This document shows, in pieces, positions 47,054 to 55,382 of a stretch of DNA of 64,000 nucleotides; the stretch's first letter is position 1; every line of letters begins with the position of its first letter. The stretch lies in NCBI GenBank assembly GCA_965368785.1, contig CBDUOG010000003.1, positions 1-64,000 of the forward strand, given 5' to 3'. The notes under the pieces were generated by a model. That model was not told the origin of the DNA. It did no database searches and worked only from the letters and a program-made list of their open reading frames with translations. Source of the stretch: Silanimonas sp965368785. GTDB lineage: Bacteria; Pseudomonadota; Gammaproteobacteria; Xanthomonadales; Xanthomonadaceae. The position numbers were made by a program, and so were the translations under genes.

Positions 47054-49623
47054 GGACTACTCAACTGCGAGGCAGCCCAAGCTTGAGCCGCCGGAGTATT
47101 CCAGCCATCAGCCAGGCCAACTGGCTCGGATTTTTTCGTTAGTTTAGCAAGCCTGAAAACCGCCAGATTGTGTTCGGTTACGTTGACCGCCGACCACAGA
47201 TCCCCAGCCATAAACGCCGGCCCGCGATTATTGACCAGCCAATTTAATTCGGTTCTGGCTCGGTCTTCTTGATTAGCTGACAACAAGACGTGAGCCAATT
47301 GCGCATGTGTGGCGAATGACTCGCCACCGGAATTTACGGCTTCTTCAAGCACCGTAATTGCCTCCGCACTATTGCCGCCTCGAATTAGGATTTCCGACTT
47401 GGCAATGGCCCGTAGGTGTCGGTTCTCTGCATAAACCGCTAGATCTTCATAGGATGATGCCACTGCAAATAGGCGCTCCGACGTTGTCTTTTCATCGAGC
47501 CTCGCCAGCATCCAGCTATAGGTATATAGCAGCGCATTCTCTGCCTGACGAATGAGCGGATTACTGGAATCGAGTGCAGCCATAAGCTCCAGCGCCGCAG
47601 ATTTTATTTCCGCCCGCAAACCCGCATCTGGCTCATACAGACGCATGGCAAAACCCAGAACCACGGCCTTTTGCCGGACGGGCACTGAGGAATTCTCAAA
47701 CAGGGAAGCTATGTCTTTCGCAGCTGCAACTGCCTGTTGCGGTTGGCCACGGTCCATCGCGTAAATAACTTTATGCAGGTGATTTGCCACAGAATCGGCA
47801 CCCATGCGAACAGAATCCTGCCGGGAGATTATTTCTTCAACGCGCTGGTAATCACGATCAATCGCAAAGATATTCGCATGCTCTAAAACCCAGCCGCGCA
47901 CTCCAAGTTTATCTGCCTCGATCATGTAGGTTTTCGCTTCATCGACCCGCCCCAGCAAGGCCGCACTGCCGGCCGCATGAAAATAGGCATGCGACAGCGA
48001 AGGGTTCTGCGGGACCAATGCAGCCTTTATCACTTCATGCGCCTGCGCAGGCTGCTGAAGCCATTGGCGCTCAATGAAAGAGATCGTCATCGCCGCGCCA
48101 TAGTCTTGCGGATGAAGAGCAAGCATCACTCTCAGTTTGTCCGCCGCGGCTGCCGGGTCGGTTGTGAGCAGCGCAGAGGCCTCAACTGATAGTCGCTCGC
48201 GATCCGTCAGTCGTTCCTTGTATTCAAGGGCCTGTACGAACTTCTGCACGGCGAGCTCGTGATTGCCACTAGCGTAATGGATCAGGCCGATTTTTTGGTG
48301 CGCCATCGCAAACTGCGGATCAAGATCAGCCGCGACAGTAAGAAAACTCAATGCGTCTGCAAACATTGCCCGTGTGCGAAAGCCTTCTCCAATTGAAAAA
48401 GCTCTTAATGCATTCAGGTTTTCGGTCGTCACGTCCGCTAGCGGCTTAGACGTTCTATTTATTCCTTCAATGGGCTCACCTAAGACGTCGCGCACATCAA
48501 TGAGCAAGCGATCAAGCGCCCCGAAGATATCCGCTTCGCTTTTAGCATCGATGGATTTCGAGTAAACGGTCACCCCAGACTCCGGGTCAACAATCTCAAG
48601 ACTGAGTCTAATCTTGCCGGCGTAATTTGCTGCGGTCGGCACAATCAGCGCTTTCGCGCCTTCGCGAAGAGCGACATTCTTTGCGATGTCGCGCGAAAGC
48701 ACTGAATCTGGTGCCACCTCCATCTTGCGTAAACCCCGAATAATATGCGCGGGGGTCATTACGCTGACGTGCTGGGATTGTGAGAGTCCAATCTTCAATG
48801 CGGTTGGAATTGAGCCCTCGTAAGTCGGCTCTCCACTGAGGTTCTGTAAATCCGCTACGACCACCCAGTCGTGCTCGGCAAATGCCAAAACCGGCTCGCT
48901 TTTAAACCAACCGGCCAAACCGGCAGCGACCAAAGCCATCGCTAAGATGACTTCTACCGCCAGCACCGGCGGGCGCCTCCAGAACGGTAATTCGCGCCAT
49001 GCGGACTTAGCCGACTGCGGCTTCAATAAGGGTGCAACGCCGGGTTCACCGACCTCGTGCACCAGCATTGCGGCATCAATTCCTTTAAACCGATAACGCC
49101 CGTGCACCCGCCACAACAATCCGGCTGCATAATCGCCCAGCTCTGCTTGCGCACGCTGGCAAAGTGCTTGAGCCATTGCCGATAGCAAAATCTGATTAGG
49201 CATTGCCAAACTCATCAGGCGTGCTGCAATCGGTTTAATTAAGCCCTCCACATGCAGAGGTTTCGCGCCCAAGGCGACTTGTTCAGGGCTACTGCGCCAC
49301 ACCACGACATCGCCGACGTGAATGCCGATTTTTGCGCTCAGAGTAATTCCAAACTCATGATTGAGCCCCGGCAGCTTACGCATGACTTCCAATGCGAATG
49401 ACAACGCCTCAATCGGCCGCTCAAACAACAGCAGATATCCATCGGCCCGGTCGACCACCTGACCGTGCGCATTTTCTGCAATCAGGCGAAGCCAATGATC
49501 ACAAGCCTGATCAAATCGACTGGCATTTTCCGCCCCGAGTTGAGCGTGCGCGGTGGCCAATCCATCGAAGTTCATCATGGCGACCGCCTTGAGAGCGGCG
49601 GCTGAAGTTGTGTGTTTATCCAT
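47050..49623 (-). CDS. Peptide-modification-system cyclase-like protein 1 (class III cyclase domain, TM, TPR)
   Basis: An 857-residue membrane protein. Residues ~10-190 resemble a class III nucleotidyl cyclase (VVDRADGYLLLF and IGIHVGDVVVW). One transmembrane segment (~218-240) leads to a TolB-like domain (DWVVVADLQNLSG) and TPR repeats, probably periplasmic. By-eye alignment shows the first metal Asp is Asn18; the second (Asp61) is kept. The adenine Lys and Asp positions read Val57 and His124, and the transition-state Asn reads Pro131, with Arg135 kept. Cyclase activity is thus unlikely without a partner. It is paralogous to 50020-52647. From memory, the family is TIGR04510. Confidence 0.78.
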   Translation of the reverse strand: MDKHTTSAAALKAVAMMNFDGLATAHAQLGAENASRFDQACDHWLRLIAENAHGQVVDRADGYLLLFERPIEALSFALEVMRKLPGLNHEFGITLSAKIGIHVGDVVVWRSSPEQVALGAKPLHVEGLIKPIAARLMSLAMPNQILLSAMAQALCQRAQAELGDYAAGLLWRVHGRYRFKGIDAAMLVHEVGEPGVAPLLKPQSAKSAWRELPFWRRPPVLAVEVILAMALVAAGLAGWFKSEPVLAFAEHDWVVVADLQNLSGEPTYEGSIPTALKIGLSQSQHVSVMTPAHIIRGLRKMEVAPDSVLSRDIAKNVALREGAKALIVPTAANYAGKIRLSLEIVDPESGVTVYSKSIDAKSEADIFGALDRLLIDVRDVLGEPIEGINRTSKPLADVTTENLNALRAFSIGEGFRTRAMFADALSFLTVAADLDPQFAMAHQKIGLIHYASGNHELAVQKFVQALEYKERLTDRERLSVEASALLTTDPAAAADKLRVMLALHPQDYGAAMTISFIERQWLQQPAQAHEVIKAALVPQNPSLSHAYFHAAGSAALLGRVDEAKTYMIEADKLGVRGWVLEHANIFAIDRDYQRVEEIISRQDSVRMGADSVANHLHKVIYAMDRGQPQQAVAAAKDIASLFENSSVPVRQKAVVLGFAMRLYEPDAGLRAEIKSAALELMAALDSSNPLIRQAENALLYTYSWMLARLDEKTTSERLFAVASSYEDLAVYAENRHLRAIAKSEILIRGGNSAEAITVLEEAVNSGGESFATHAQLAHVLLSANQEDRARTELNWLVNNRGPAFMAGDLWSAVNVTEHNLAVFRLAKLTKKSEPVGLADGWNTPAAQAWAASQLSSP

Positions 49624-49632
49624 AGCCTATTC

Positions 49633-49648
49633 TGGCACGGGAAAAGCA
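49633..49648 (+). promoter_or_regulatory. Sigma-54-like site upstream of peptide 2
   Basis: TGGCACGGGAAAAGCA keeps the exact -24 element TGGCACG and the ten-base GG-to-GC spacing, but has AA where TT is expected in the -12 element. It lies 126 bases before the peptide 2 start, in the spacer shared with cyclase-like 1. It may be fortuitous. Confidence 0.3.
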
Positions 49649-49773
49649 ATAGGCGCAGGCCAGTTTGGCCAGCCCAGCGCAGGATTGCGGCCTCATCGCA
49701 GCACCCCGGACAGCAGAGCCTTTTCAAATGTCTTAAGCTGTCTACTGGATGCCAACAGAACGAAGGGGGCTTT

Positions 49774-50037
49774 ATGGGTGGTCCGGTTGCATTAACTGCA
49801 GAGCAGGCAAATAAATTATTGGATATGTTGAGCGAAGACGATGCGTATCGTGCGTTGTTCGAGAAGAATTATCAGAAAGCAATGGCGAATCTGGGGGTTA
49901 CCAATCCGCCGCCGTGCAACACGGTTACAAAACTGGCGAGTAAGGAGCGCATTTCGAAGTCTCGCGATGCGCTGCATTCCCAGTTAATTGCTGCGCGTCA
50001 GACGCAAGGACCGGTTCGACTAGAGTGCGACGAGTGA
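49774..50037 (+). CDS. NHLP-related RiPP-like precursor peptide 2
   Basis: An 87-residue peptide homologous to peptide 1: ALTAEQANKLLDMLSEDDAY followed by RALFEKN and KAMANLGV aligns residue for residue with EQADQLLDRLSNDDDF. Unlike peptide 1 it has two Cys, one in NPPPCNTV after the leader helix and one in the tail PVRLECDE. The segment KLASKERISKSRDAL is the expected boundary before the core. The ATG at 49774 has a strong GAAGGGGG site. Its 3' end overlaps the 3' end of cyclase-like 2 by 18 bases on the opposite strand. Function unknown. Confidence 0.72.
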   Translation: MGGPVALTAEQANKLLDMLSEDDAYRALFEKNYQKAMANLGVTNPPPCNTVTKLASKERISKSRDALHSQLIAARQTQGPVRLECDE

Positions 50038-52647
50038 CTTAGCGTACTGCCGGGCCCAGCGCCGATCTTCGAGGTTCGGCCAGGCCTGCTCAAATTCAGC
50101 CGAGAGCTGGTTCTTTAACGACGACTCGCTGTTGAGCCGTAGCAGCTGCATAAGCGTCGGGGCGGCCAGGTTCTGCTCCATGAGATTGACCGCGCTCCAG
50201 ATAAAATTGCTGCTGGGCTCGGCGTATGCCCGACCGCGGTGCTCATTGAGCCACTGTAAGGTATTCATCGCGCCACTCATGTTGCCGCGGCGTAATTGCA
50301 CCCTGGCCAGTTGCGCCATCAGAAATACTGAAGCCTGCGGCGCCGACACAAAGTCGCCAAGCGCCTGCTCAGCGCGTTGGAGGTCATCGCGTTGAATCGC
50401 CTGTTCCGATCGGGCCACGCTCAGCATTTGTGCATTTGGCGAGTAGACCAAGGATTGTGGATTTGCATCCAACACCTTCAGCGCTGTATCACCCAGGCTC
50501 ACATCACCGGTCTTGTACGCCATCCAGGCTGCGGCGGCTAAGGCGAAATGTTGGTGGCGCCGATCCAAGGGATTTGCGGTGGTTATTGCGGCAGCTAAAT
50601 CGGCCACAAACGCGCGCAAGTCTTCGGCAAATTCGTCATCGGCATCGGCGTCATAGGAACGCAAGCTAAGCAGGATTCCTTCGGCACTAATGCGATCGGC
50701 TGCTTCGCCGCCTGTCATCGCCACCAGCAGCGCTCGTGCTTGCTCTAAGGCTTGCCCGCGATCGCCTTGGTCTAGTGGAAATAAAACTTGCTCAACGAAA
50801 TACTCGATGCCGTCGGTATTTACACTCTGACTGGTTTGCCGATCAAGCACAGCTTGAGCCGCCACATAATCACGCTCGACTGCATACATTTGCGCATAGT
50901 CGCCCAGATAGCCACTTACACCGAGCGCATCGGATTTTAAGAACGCTGACTGAGCGGCTTGCTGATCGCCCAGGGCCATTTCAATTGTGCCTAACAGATA
51001 GTGCGCACCATATAAGTACGAGTTTTTAACTGACAAAGCAGGCTGGATACTCTGCTTCGCCCAATCAGGTCGCGACAAGTGATAAAGCGCTACCCAAGCG
51101 GCACTGTAATGTGCGGTAAATTCGTCGGGGTAAATATCCCCCAGCACCTTAAATCCTCGATAGGCACGGTCGGGCTGGTCCACAAGAAAACGCGCCGCAT
51201 CGAGTAGTAGTGCCTCGCGCTCGGTCAATCGTTGGCGATGTGCATTAGCGAGATCAAAATAACGCAGCGCTTCGCTGCTGCTGCCATTCGCATAGTGGCG
51301 TGTCGCCATACGCAGATAAGCCATTGAAAATGCGGGATCCAATTCGACTGCGCGTGCGAACATGGCCATCATCAGTTTTGGCTCGCCCCGATTATCGTAG
51401 TACTGCGCCATAGAATAGGCGCGCAGTGCGTCCAGATTAGCGGTGGTCACTTGGTGTAGTGGCAGCGATCGCTTACTTACCGCATCGTGATCTTCACCCA
51501 AACTTTCGCGAATTCCTTTGACCAACCCATCGAGCGCGGAAACCACGTCATCGGGATTAACGACATCGGCCGACTGGGTGTAAACGGTCACGCCCGAATC
51601 CGGTTGAATGAGTTCCAAGCTCAGCCGGTAACGACCTCCAATACTCGCAAGCGTTGGCAAAATAACGGCCCGCGCACCCTCGCGTACCGCAATTTCTGCA
51701 CTGGTACTTCGGTCCAGCGGATCCTCCGGCCCACGCTGCATGTGGCGTAAAGCCCGATGGGTTTGTCGATCCGGGACAATATTGATGTACTGAGATTGCG
51801 CTAAGGAAATTTTCAATGCAGTTGGAACAACCGTACTGAACGTGGCGTCGCCGGATAAGTTTTGCAGATCCGCGACCACCACCCAGTCACGGTCGGCAAA
51901 TGCCAACACCGGCTCACTGTGAAACCAACCGCCGAAGCCGGCAATGGCCAGCGTTGCGGCTAACATAACTTCAAGCGCAATGATCGGCGGTCGACGCCAG
52001 AACGGTAACGAACGCCAACTCTTGTGCCCCGAGCCCGGCGCGACCATCGGTGCGACACCGCGCTCTCCGGCTTCATGCACCAACATGGCTGCCTCGACGC
52101 CACGGAAACGATAACGACCGTGCACACGCCAATCGATGCGATCAGCCAACTCACCGAGTTCACTTTGGGCGCGTTGGCACAGCGCCTGAGCCATACCCGA
52201 CATCAGTATTTGTCCCGGCATTGCGAGCTGCATCAAACGCGAGGCGACCGGCTTTGCCAAGCCTTCGACATTGAGCGGCTTGGATCCTAAGGCAATGGCC
52301 TCAGCGCTGCTTTCCCAGACCACGACATCACCCACATGGATTCCGATCCGGGCGCGCAGTGTGACCGCAAAACTTGTGCCCAACTCGGCAAGCTGACGCT
52401 GGTAATGCAGGGCAAACGACAAGGCCTGTATGGGCCGGTCAAATAAGGCAAATGCACCGTCGGATCGATCTATCAACCGACCCTGATTGGTCAGAAGCAA
52501 ATTCGAAAGCATCCGATCGTGCGCTTGAAAGAAATCAGCCGTGCGCCGATCACCCAGCTCCTCGACAATTGCGGTTGAATCAGCAATGTCCGCCAGAACT
52601 ACTGTTTTAAGTGCTGCCGCGCTTTGAGCGTCTAAAGTGCTGTCCAT
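50020..52647 (-). CDS. Peptide-modification-system cyclase-like protein 2 (class III cyclase domain, TM, TPR)
   Basis: An 875-residue paralogue of the 47050-49623 protein, with the same order: class III cyclase-like domain (~12-195), one transmembrane segment (~220-242), TolB-like DWVVVADLQNLSG domain and TPRs to the C-terminus. Both metal-binding Asp are present here (Asp20 in VVLADIADST, Asp63 in DRSDGAFALF). The adenine-specifying Lys/Asp positions are Ile59 and Asn126, and the transition-state Asn is Pro133, with Arg137 kept. It may bind a metal nucleotide, but the reaction is uncertain. It lies 49 bases downstream of the diguanylate cyclase gene on the same strand. Confidence 0.78.
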   Translation of the reverse strand: MDSTLDAQSAAALKTVVLADIADSTAIVEELGDRRTADFFQAHDRMLSNLLLTNQGRLIDRSDGAFALFDRPIQALSFALHYQRQLAELGTSFAVTLRARIGIHVGDVVVWESSAEAIALGSKPLNVEGLAKPVASRLMQLAMPGQILMSGMAQALCQRAQSELGELADRIDWRVHGRYRFRGVEAAMLVHEAGERGVAPMVAPGSGHKSWRSLPFWRRPPIIALEVMLAATLAIAGFGGWFHSEPVLAFADRDWVVVADLQNLSGDATFSTVVPTALKISLAQSQYINIVPDRQTHRALRHMQRGPEDPLDRSTSAEIAVREGARAVILPTLASIGGRYRLSLELIQPDSGVTVYTQSADVVNPDDVVSALDGLVKGIRESLGEDHDAVSKRSLPLHQVTTANLDALRAYSMAQYYDNRGEPKLMMAMFARAVELDPAFSMAYLRMATRHYANGSSSEALRYFDLANAHRQRLTEREALLLDAARFLVDQPDRAYRGFKVLGDIYPDEFTAHYSAAWVALYHLSRPDWAKQSIQPALSVKNSYLYGAHYLLGTIEMALGDQQAAQSAFLKSDALGVSGYLGDYAQMYAVERDYVAAQAVLDRQTSQSVNTDGIEYFVEQVLFPLDQGDRGQALEQARALLVAMTGGEAADRISAEGILLSLRSYDADADDEFAEDLRAFVADLAAAITTANPLDRRHQHFALAAAAWMAYKTGDVSLGDTALKVLDANPQSLVYSPNAQMLSVARSEQAIQRDDLQRAEQALGDFVSAPQASVFLMAQLARVQLRRGNMSGAMNTLQWLNEHRGRAYAEPSSNFIWSAVNLMEQNLAAPTLMQLLRLNSESSLKNQLSAEFEQAWPNLEDRRWARQYAKSLVAL

Positions 52648-52696
52648 AGTAAGAGTCTACACGCACATTTTTGGACGAAACGGCCAGACACTGAGA

Positions 52697-53716
52697 TTAC
52701 TGGCTACGCACCCGGGCTTGGCCCCCGCCTGCATTCTTCGCTTCGTAAAGGGCGTAATCGGCTTCGCTATACCATGCTGACCAACCGCCCGGGTCGTCGC
52801 AAAAGGATGCGCCCACAGATATCGAAATATGCTGATCTTTCAGGTTCGACAGGCGCAAACACGAAACCGCCTCACACAAAGAGTTCGCCCGCTGACCGAG
52901 CACATTCGCGTCGGGTACGCGCACAACCAGAGCAAATTCATCGCCGCCCAAGCGGCAGGCAATTTCCAAGGGTCCGGCATGCACTTGAAGCTCTTCGGCA
53001 ACCGCGCGCAAAACGCCATCGCCGGCTAAGTGACCGGAACGATCATTGAGCTGTTTGAACCGGTCAATATCCAGCAGCAGCACTGCTAAACGCATGCCCG
53101 GAACCGGCACCCGACCCAGCTCATCCAGGAATCGATATAGACCGCGACGATTTGCCAAGCCGGTCATTTCGTCGGTACGGATAAGTTGCTGCGCAAAACT
53201 TAGTTCGCTGCGGGTTTGCCGCAAGGAATCTAAGGCCTGCATCAAATCTTCATTACGCCGCCGTAAGGTGTCGACCAGACGGTGCTCACCGGCTACCAGA
53301 TAGGCAAAACTGCGGCGCATAAAGCCTGCGGCAATCACCGGTTTGGCGTGCAAAAACTCTTCAAAAGCACTCTGCTGGATTTCGTAGAGCACGCCACTGG
53401 TTTCCGCCACAGCGCGTGCAAAGCGCAAATGCTCGCCAATAAACACCGACAGCTCACCGAAGAACTGCCCGGGTCCGAGCACCTTATCAGCCAGGCTTTC
53501 ATCAAAGCTCAGGCGTACATTGCCGCTGTCAATCAGGTACATGCAGCGCCCACCCTCACCCCGCCGAAACAGCTCATCGCCTGCGGTAATAGCGCGGGAT
53601 ACACCGAAGCCCGCCAGAGCCTGAAACTCATCAACGGTAAGTTTGGCGACTGGGCCGCGATTTGGTGGTGGCGATGTAGTGGTCACTGAATGCAAAGAAT
53701 CAAACGCAAATGCCAT
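52697..53716 (-). CDS. Diguanylate cyclase with N-terminal cyclic-nucleotide-binding domain
   Basis: A 339-residue soluble protein. Residues ~20-150 are a CRP-like cNMP-binding domain (DELFRRGEGGRCMYLIDSG, then GQFFGELSVFIGEHLRFARA). After a helical linker, a GGDEF domain follows with the intact catalytic CRLGGDEFALVV. It should make cyclic-di-GMP, possibly under control of cAMP, cGMP or another ligand. ATG at 53716 is chosen; the frame continues to 53803 without similarity. It is divergent from the LysR gene and directly upstream of cyclase-like 2, so its sensor domain could respond to that protein's product. That link is inference. Confidence 0.88.
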   Translation of the reverse strand: MAFAFDSLHSVTTTSPPPNRGPVAKLTVDEFQALAGFGVSRAITAGDELFRRGEGGRCMYLIDSGNVRLSFDESLADKVLGPGQFFGELSVFIGEHLRFARAVAETSGVLYEIQQSAFEEFLHAKPVIAAGFMRRSFAYLVAGEHRLVDTLRRRNEDLMQALDSLRQTRSELSFAQQLIRTDEMTGLANRRGLYRFLDELGRVPVPGMRLAVLLLDIDRFKQLNDRSGHLAGDGVLRAVAEELQVHAGPLEIACRLGGDEFALVVRVPDANVLGQRANSLCEAVSCLRLSNLKDQHISISVGASFCDDPGGWSAWYSEADYALYEAKNAGGGQARVRSQ

Positions 53717-53835
53717 ATGAAGAAAATTCCCCTTCACCGCAGTGTAGCCCAATCGGTGCAAATAAAAAAAAGCCCTTTGCAATTGTTTGCGCTGGACTCG
53801 CACAATCCACCGCGTGTCATAGCGATATAGGATAT

Positions 53836-53854
53836 ATCTATAAATATTATAGAT
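53836..53854. promoter_or_regulatory. Candidate LysR operator in the divergent spacer
   Basis: ATCTAT-AAATATT-ATAGAT is a perfect 6-bp inverted repeat with the T-N11-A layout of LysR boxes. It is flanked by offset GATAT/ATATC arms and set in a conspicuously AT-rich spacer (about 53805-53897) between the diguanylate cyclase and lysR genes. It may control either or both. Confidence 0.45.
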
Positions 53855-53897
53855 GAATATCTTGAATTAATATTTTTTATGTGTAATAAATTCCGAT

Positions 53898-54794
53898 ATG
53901 CAAACCGGCTCCGACTCTCTGAAACCGTTGCGTTCCTTCTGCCAGGTCGCTCGCCTCGGATCAGTGTCCCGAGCCGCACAGGTGCTGGGTATCAGCCAGC
54001 CCGCAGTAAGCCTGCAGCTGCAACAACTTGAAGTGCAATTGGGGCGGGAGGTGTTCGACCGCAGCGCAAAGCAAATCAGCCTGAACGCAGCCGGTGAGGC
54101 CTTATTTGAGCTGGCTCGAACAGTATTGGCCGGATTCGACGGGCTTTCGGCGCAACTGGATATCCGCCTGCAGCGTGCCCGGCGGCGGCAATTAAGCCTG
54201 GGGGCAGATATTTGCGGTCTCGCCCTGCTGCGCGCAACCGCCGATTCGGAAACCTTTCACTTGCATGACAGCCACGCCGACATTCAGCAATCATTAGCTC
54301 AATCTGAACTGGACTGCTGGCTTGGCCTGAGGCCCTCCCCGCGCGCTGCATTCGGATTTGATTTGATTGCCCGGTCGTCGTGGCAGGTGGTGCTGTGTGA
54401 GGGACATGCATTGGGCGGCAAAGACCACTGCAGCCTTAACAACCTGCAAGGTCAAACGCGTATTGGCCTGGGTGTGGAGCACACGCTGACCCGGGCATTT
54501 GAATCCGCCGTTGCGCCGATTAGCCTGCCACTAAACGCTGCCGAAGAAGCTTCGGACATCGCGTGGCTGTTGAGCTTGGTACGCCGGCGTCAGGCTTACT
54601 GCGTACTACCGGAGATACTGATTACCCAACAAGCCCTTGATGGCTTGCTTGTTCGCCCACTGGATTCCCGGGTCGGTCCGGCAGAGCTGGGATTGAGCTA
54701 CCTGGCGGCGCAGACAGACTCAGAACAGTTAGCGGACCTGGTCGCACTACTGAGTAACGCCGCACAGACTTTGAGTCAGCTCAATCGCTTATAG
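53898..54794 (+). CDS. LysR-type transcriptional regulator
   Basis: A 298-residue LysR regulator. The N-terminal winged helix is intact (LKPLRSFCQVARLGSVSRAA, then LGISQPAVSLQLQQLE). The effector domain follows, beginning near residue 90. The ligand cannot be predicted. It is divergent from the diguanylate cyclase, with a candidate operator between them, so it plausibly controls that gene and perhaps the cyclase-like gene behind it. Its 3' end overlaps the convergent acyltransferase gene by six bases. Confidence 0.9.
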   Translation: MQTGSDSLKPLRSFCQVARLGSVSRAAQVLGISQPAVSLQLQQLEVQLGREVFDRSAKQISLNAAGEALFELARTVLAGFDGLSAQLDIRLQRARRRQLSLGADICGLALLRATADSETFHLHDSHADIQQSLAQSELDCWLGLRPSPRAAFGFDLIARSSWQVVLCEGHALGGKDHCSLNNLQGQTRIGLGVEHTLTRAFESAVAPISLPLNAAEEASDIAWLLSLVRRRQAYCVLPEILITQQALDGLLVRPLDSRVGPAELGLSYLAAQTDSEQLADLVALLSNAAQTLSQLNRL

Positions 54795-55382
54795 CGTGTC
54801 GCGGTTTTTACCTTTCCAGGGCCGATACCACTGGCGGATCTGTGCCATATCTTGCTCATAGTTTTCACTGGGCCACAGCACCAAACCAAAGCCCAGAGTT
54901 TTTTCCGGGTAGTGAAAATATGCGCACAAAATAGGCACGTTCGCAGCGCGCGCAATACGCCAGAACCCCGGCTTCCATTCGGTAACCTTTTTACGCGTGC
55001 CTTCGGGAGCCAAACAGAACCACAGTCGTTCATTGCGCTGGATCAAATCGACCGTATCGGCCACCGCACCGCCGGGCCGACTGCGATCAATCGGAACTCC
55101 GCCAAAAAACCTCAATAACCAACCCAGCGGGCCAACAAACGCTTCTTTTTTAGCCAGAAAGGTGATTTCCAATCCCATGGCCACTTTAAATAGCAAACCC
55201 CACACCGCATCCCATGCCGATGAGTGGGGCGCAGCTATCACCACCAGACGCGGCACATCGGGAACCTCGCCGACAAATGTCCAGCCGGACAAACGCAGGA
55301 CAGTACGCGCAAACCAGCGCAGTGGACGAAGGCCTTGGCGACGTGGCGTATTAGGCGCCAATTGTGGAATTCGAAAACTCAA
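54789..55382 (-). CDS. PlsC-like lysophospholipid acyltransferase
   Basis: A 197-residue acyltransferase of the LPLAT superfamily. Motif I is APHSSAWDAVWG (HX4D) and motif III CLAPEGTRKKVT. It is shorter than the PlsC at 19089-19880 and has FFGGVPIDRS between the motifs, which resembles the small LPLAT group that often acylates glycerol-phosphate-type or ornithine-lipid substrates; the substrate here is unknown. The start is TTG at 55382, overlapping the arfB stop (TTGA), so it is coupled to arfB. Confidence 0.82.
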   Translation of the reverse strand: MSFRIPQLAPNTPRRQGLRPLRWFARTVLRLSGWTFVGEVPDVPRLVVIAAPHSSAWDAVWGLLFKVAMGLEITFLAKKEAFVGPLGWLLRFFGGVPIDRSRPGGAVADTVDLIQRNERLWFCLAPEGTRKKVTEWKPGFWRIARAANVPILCAYFHYPEKTLGFGLVLWPSENYEQDMAQIRQWYRPWKGKNRDTL

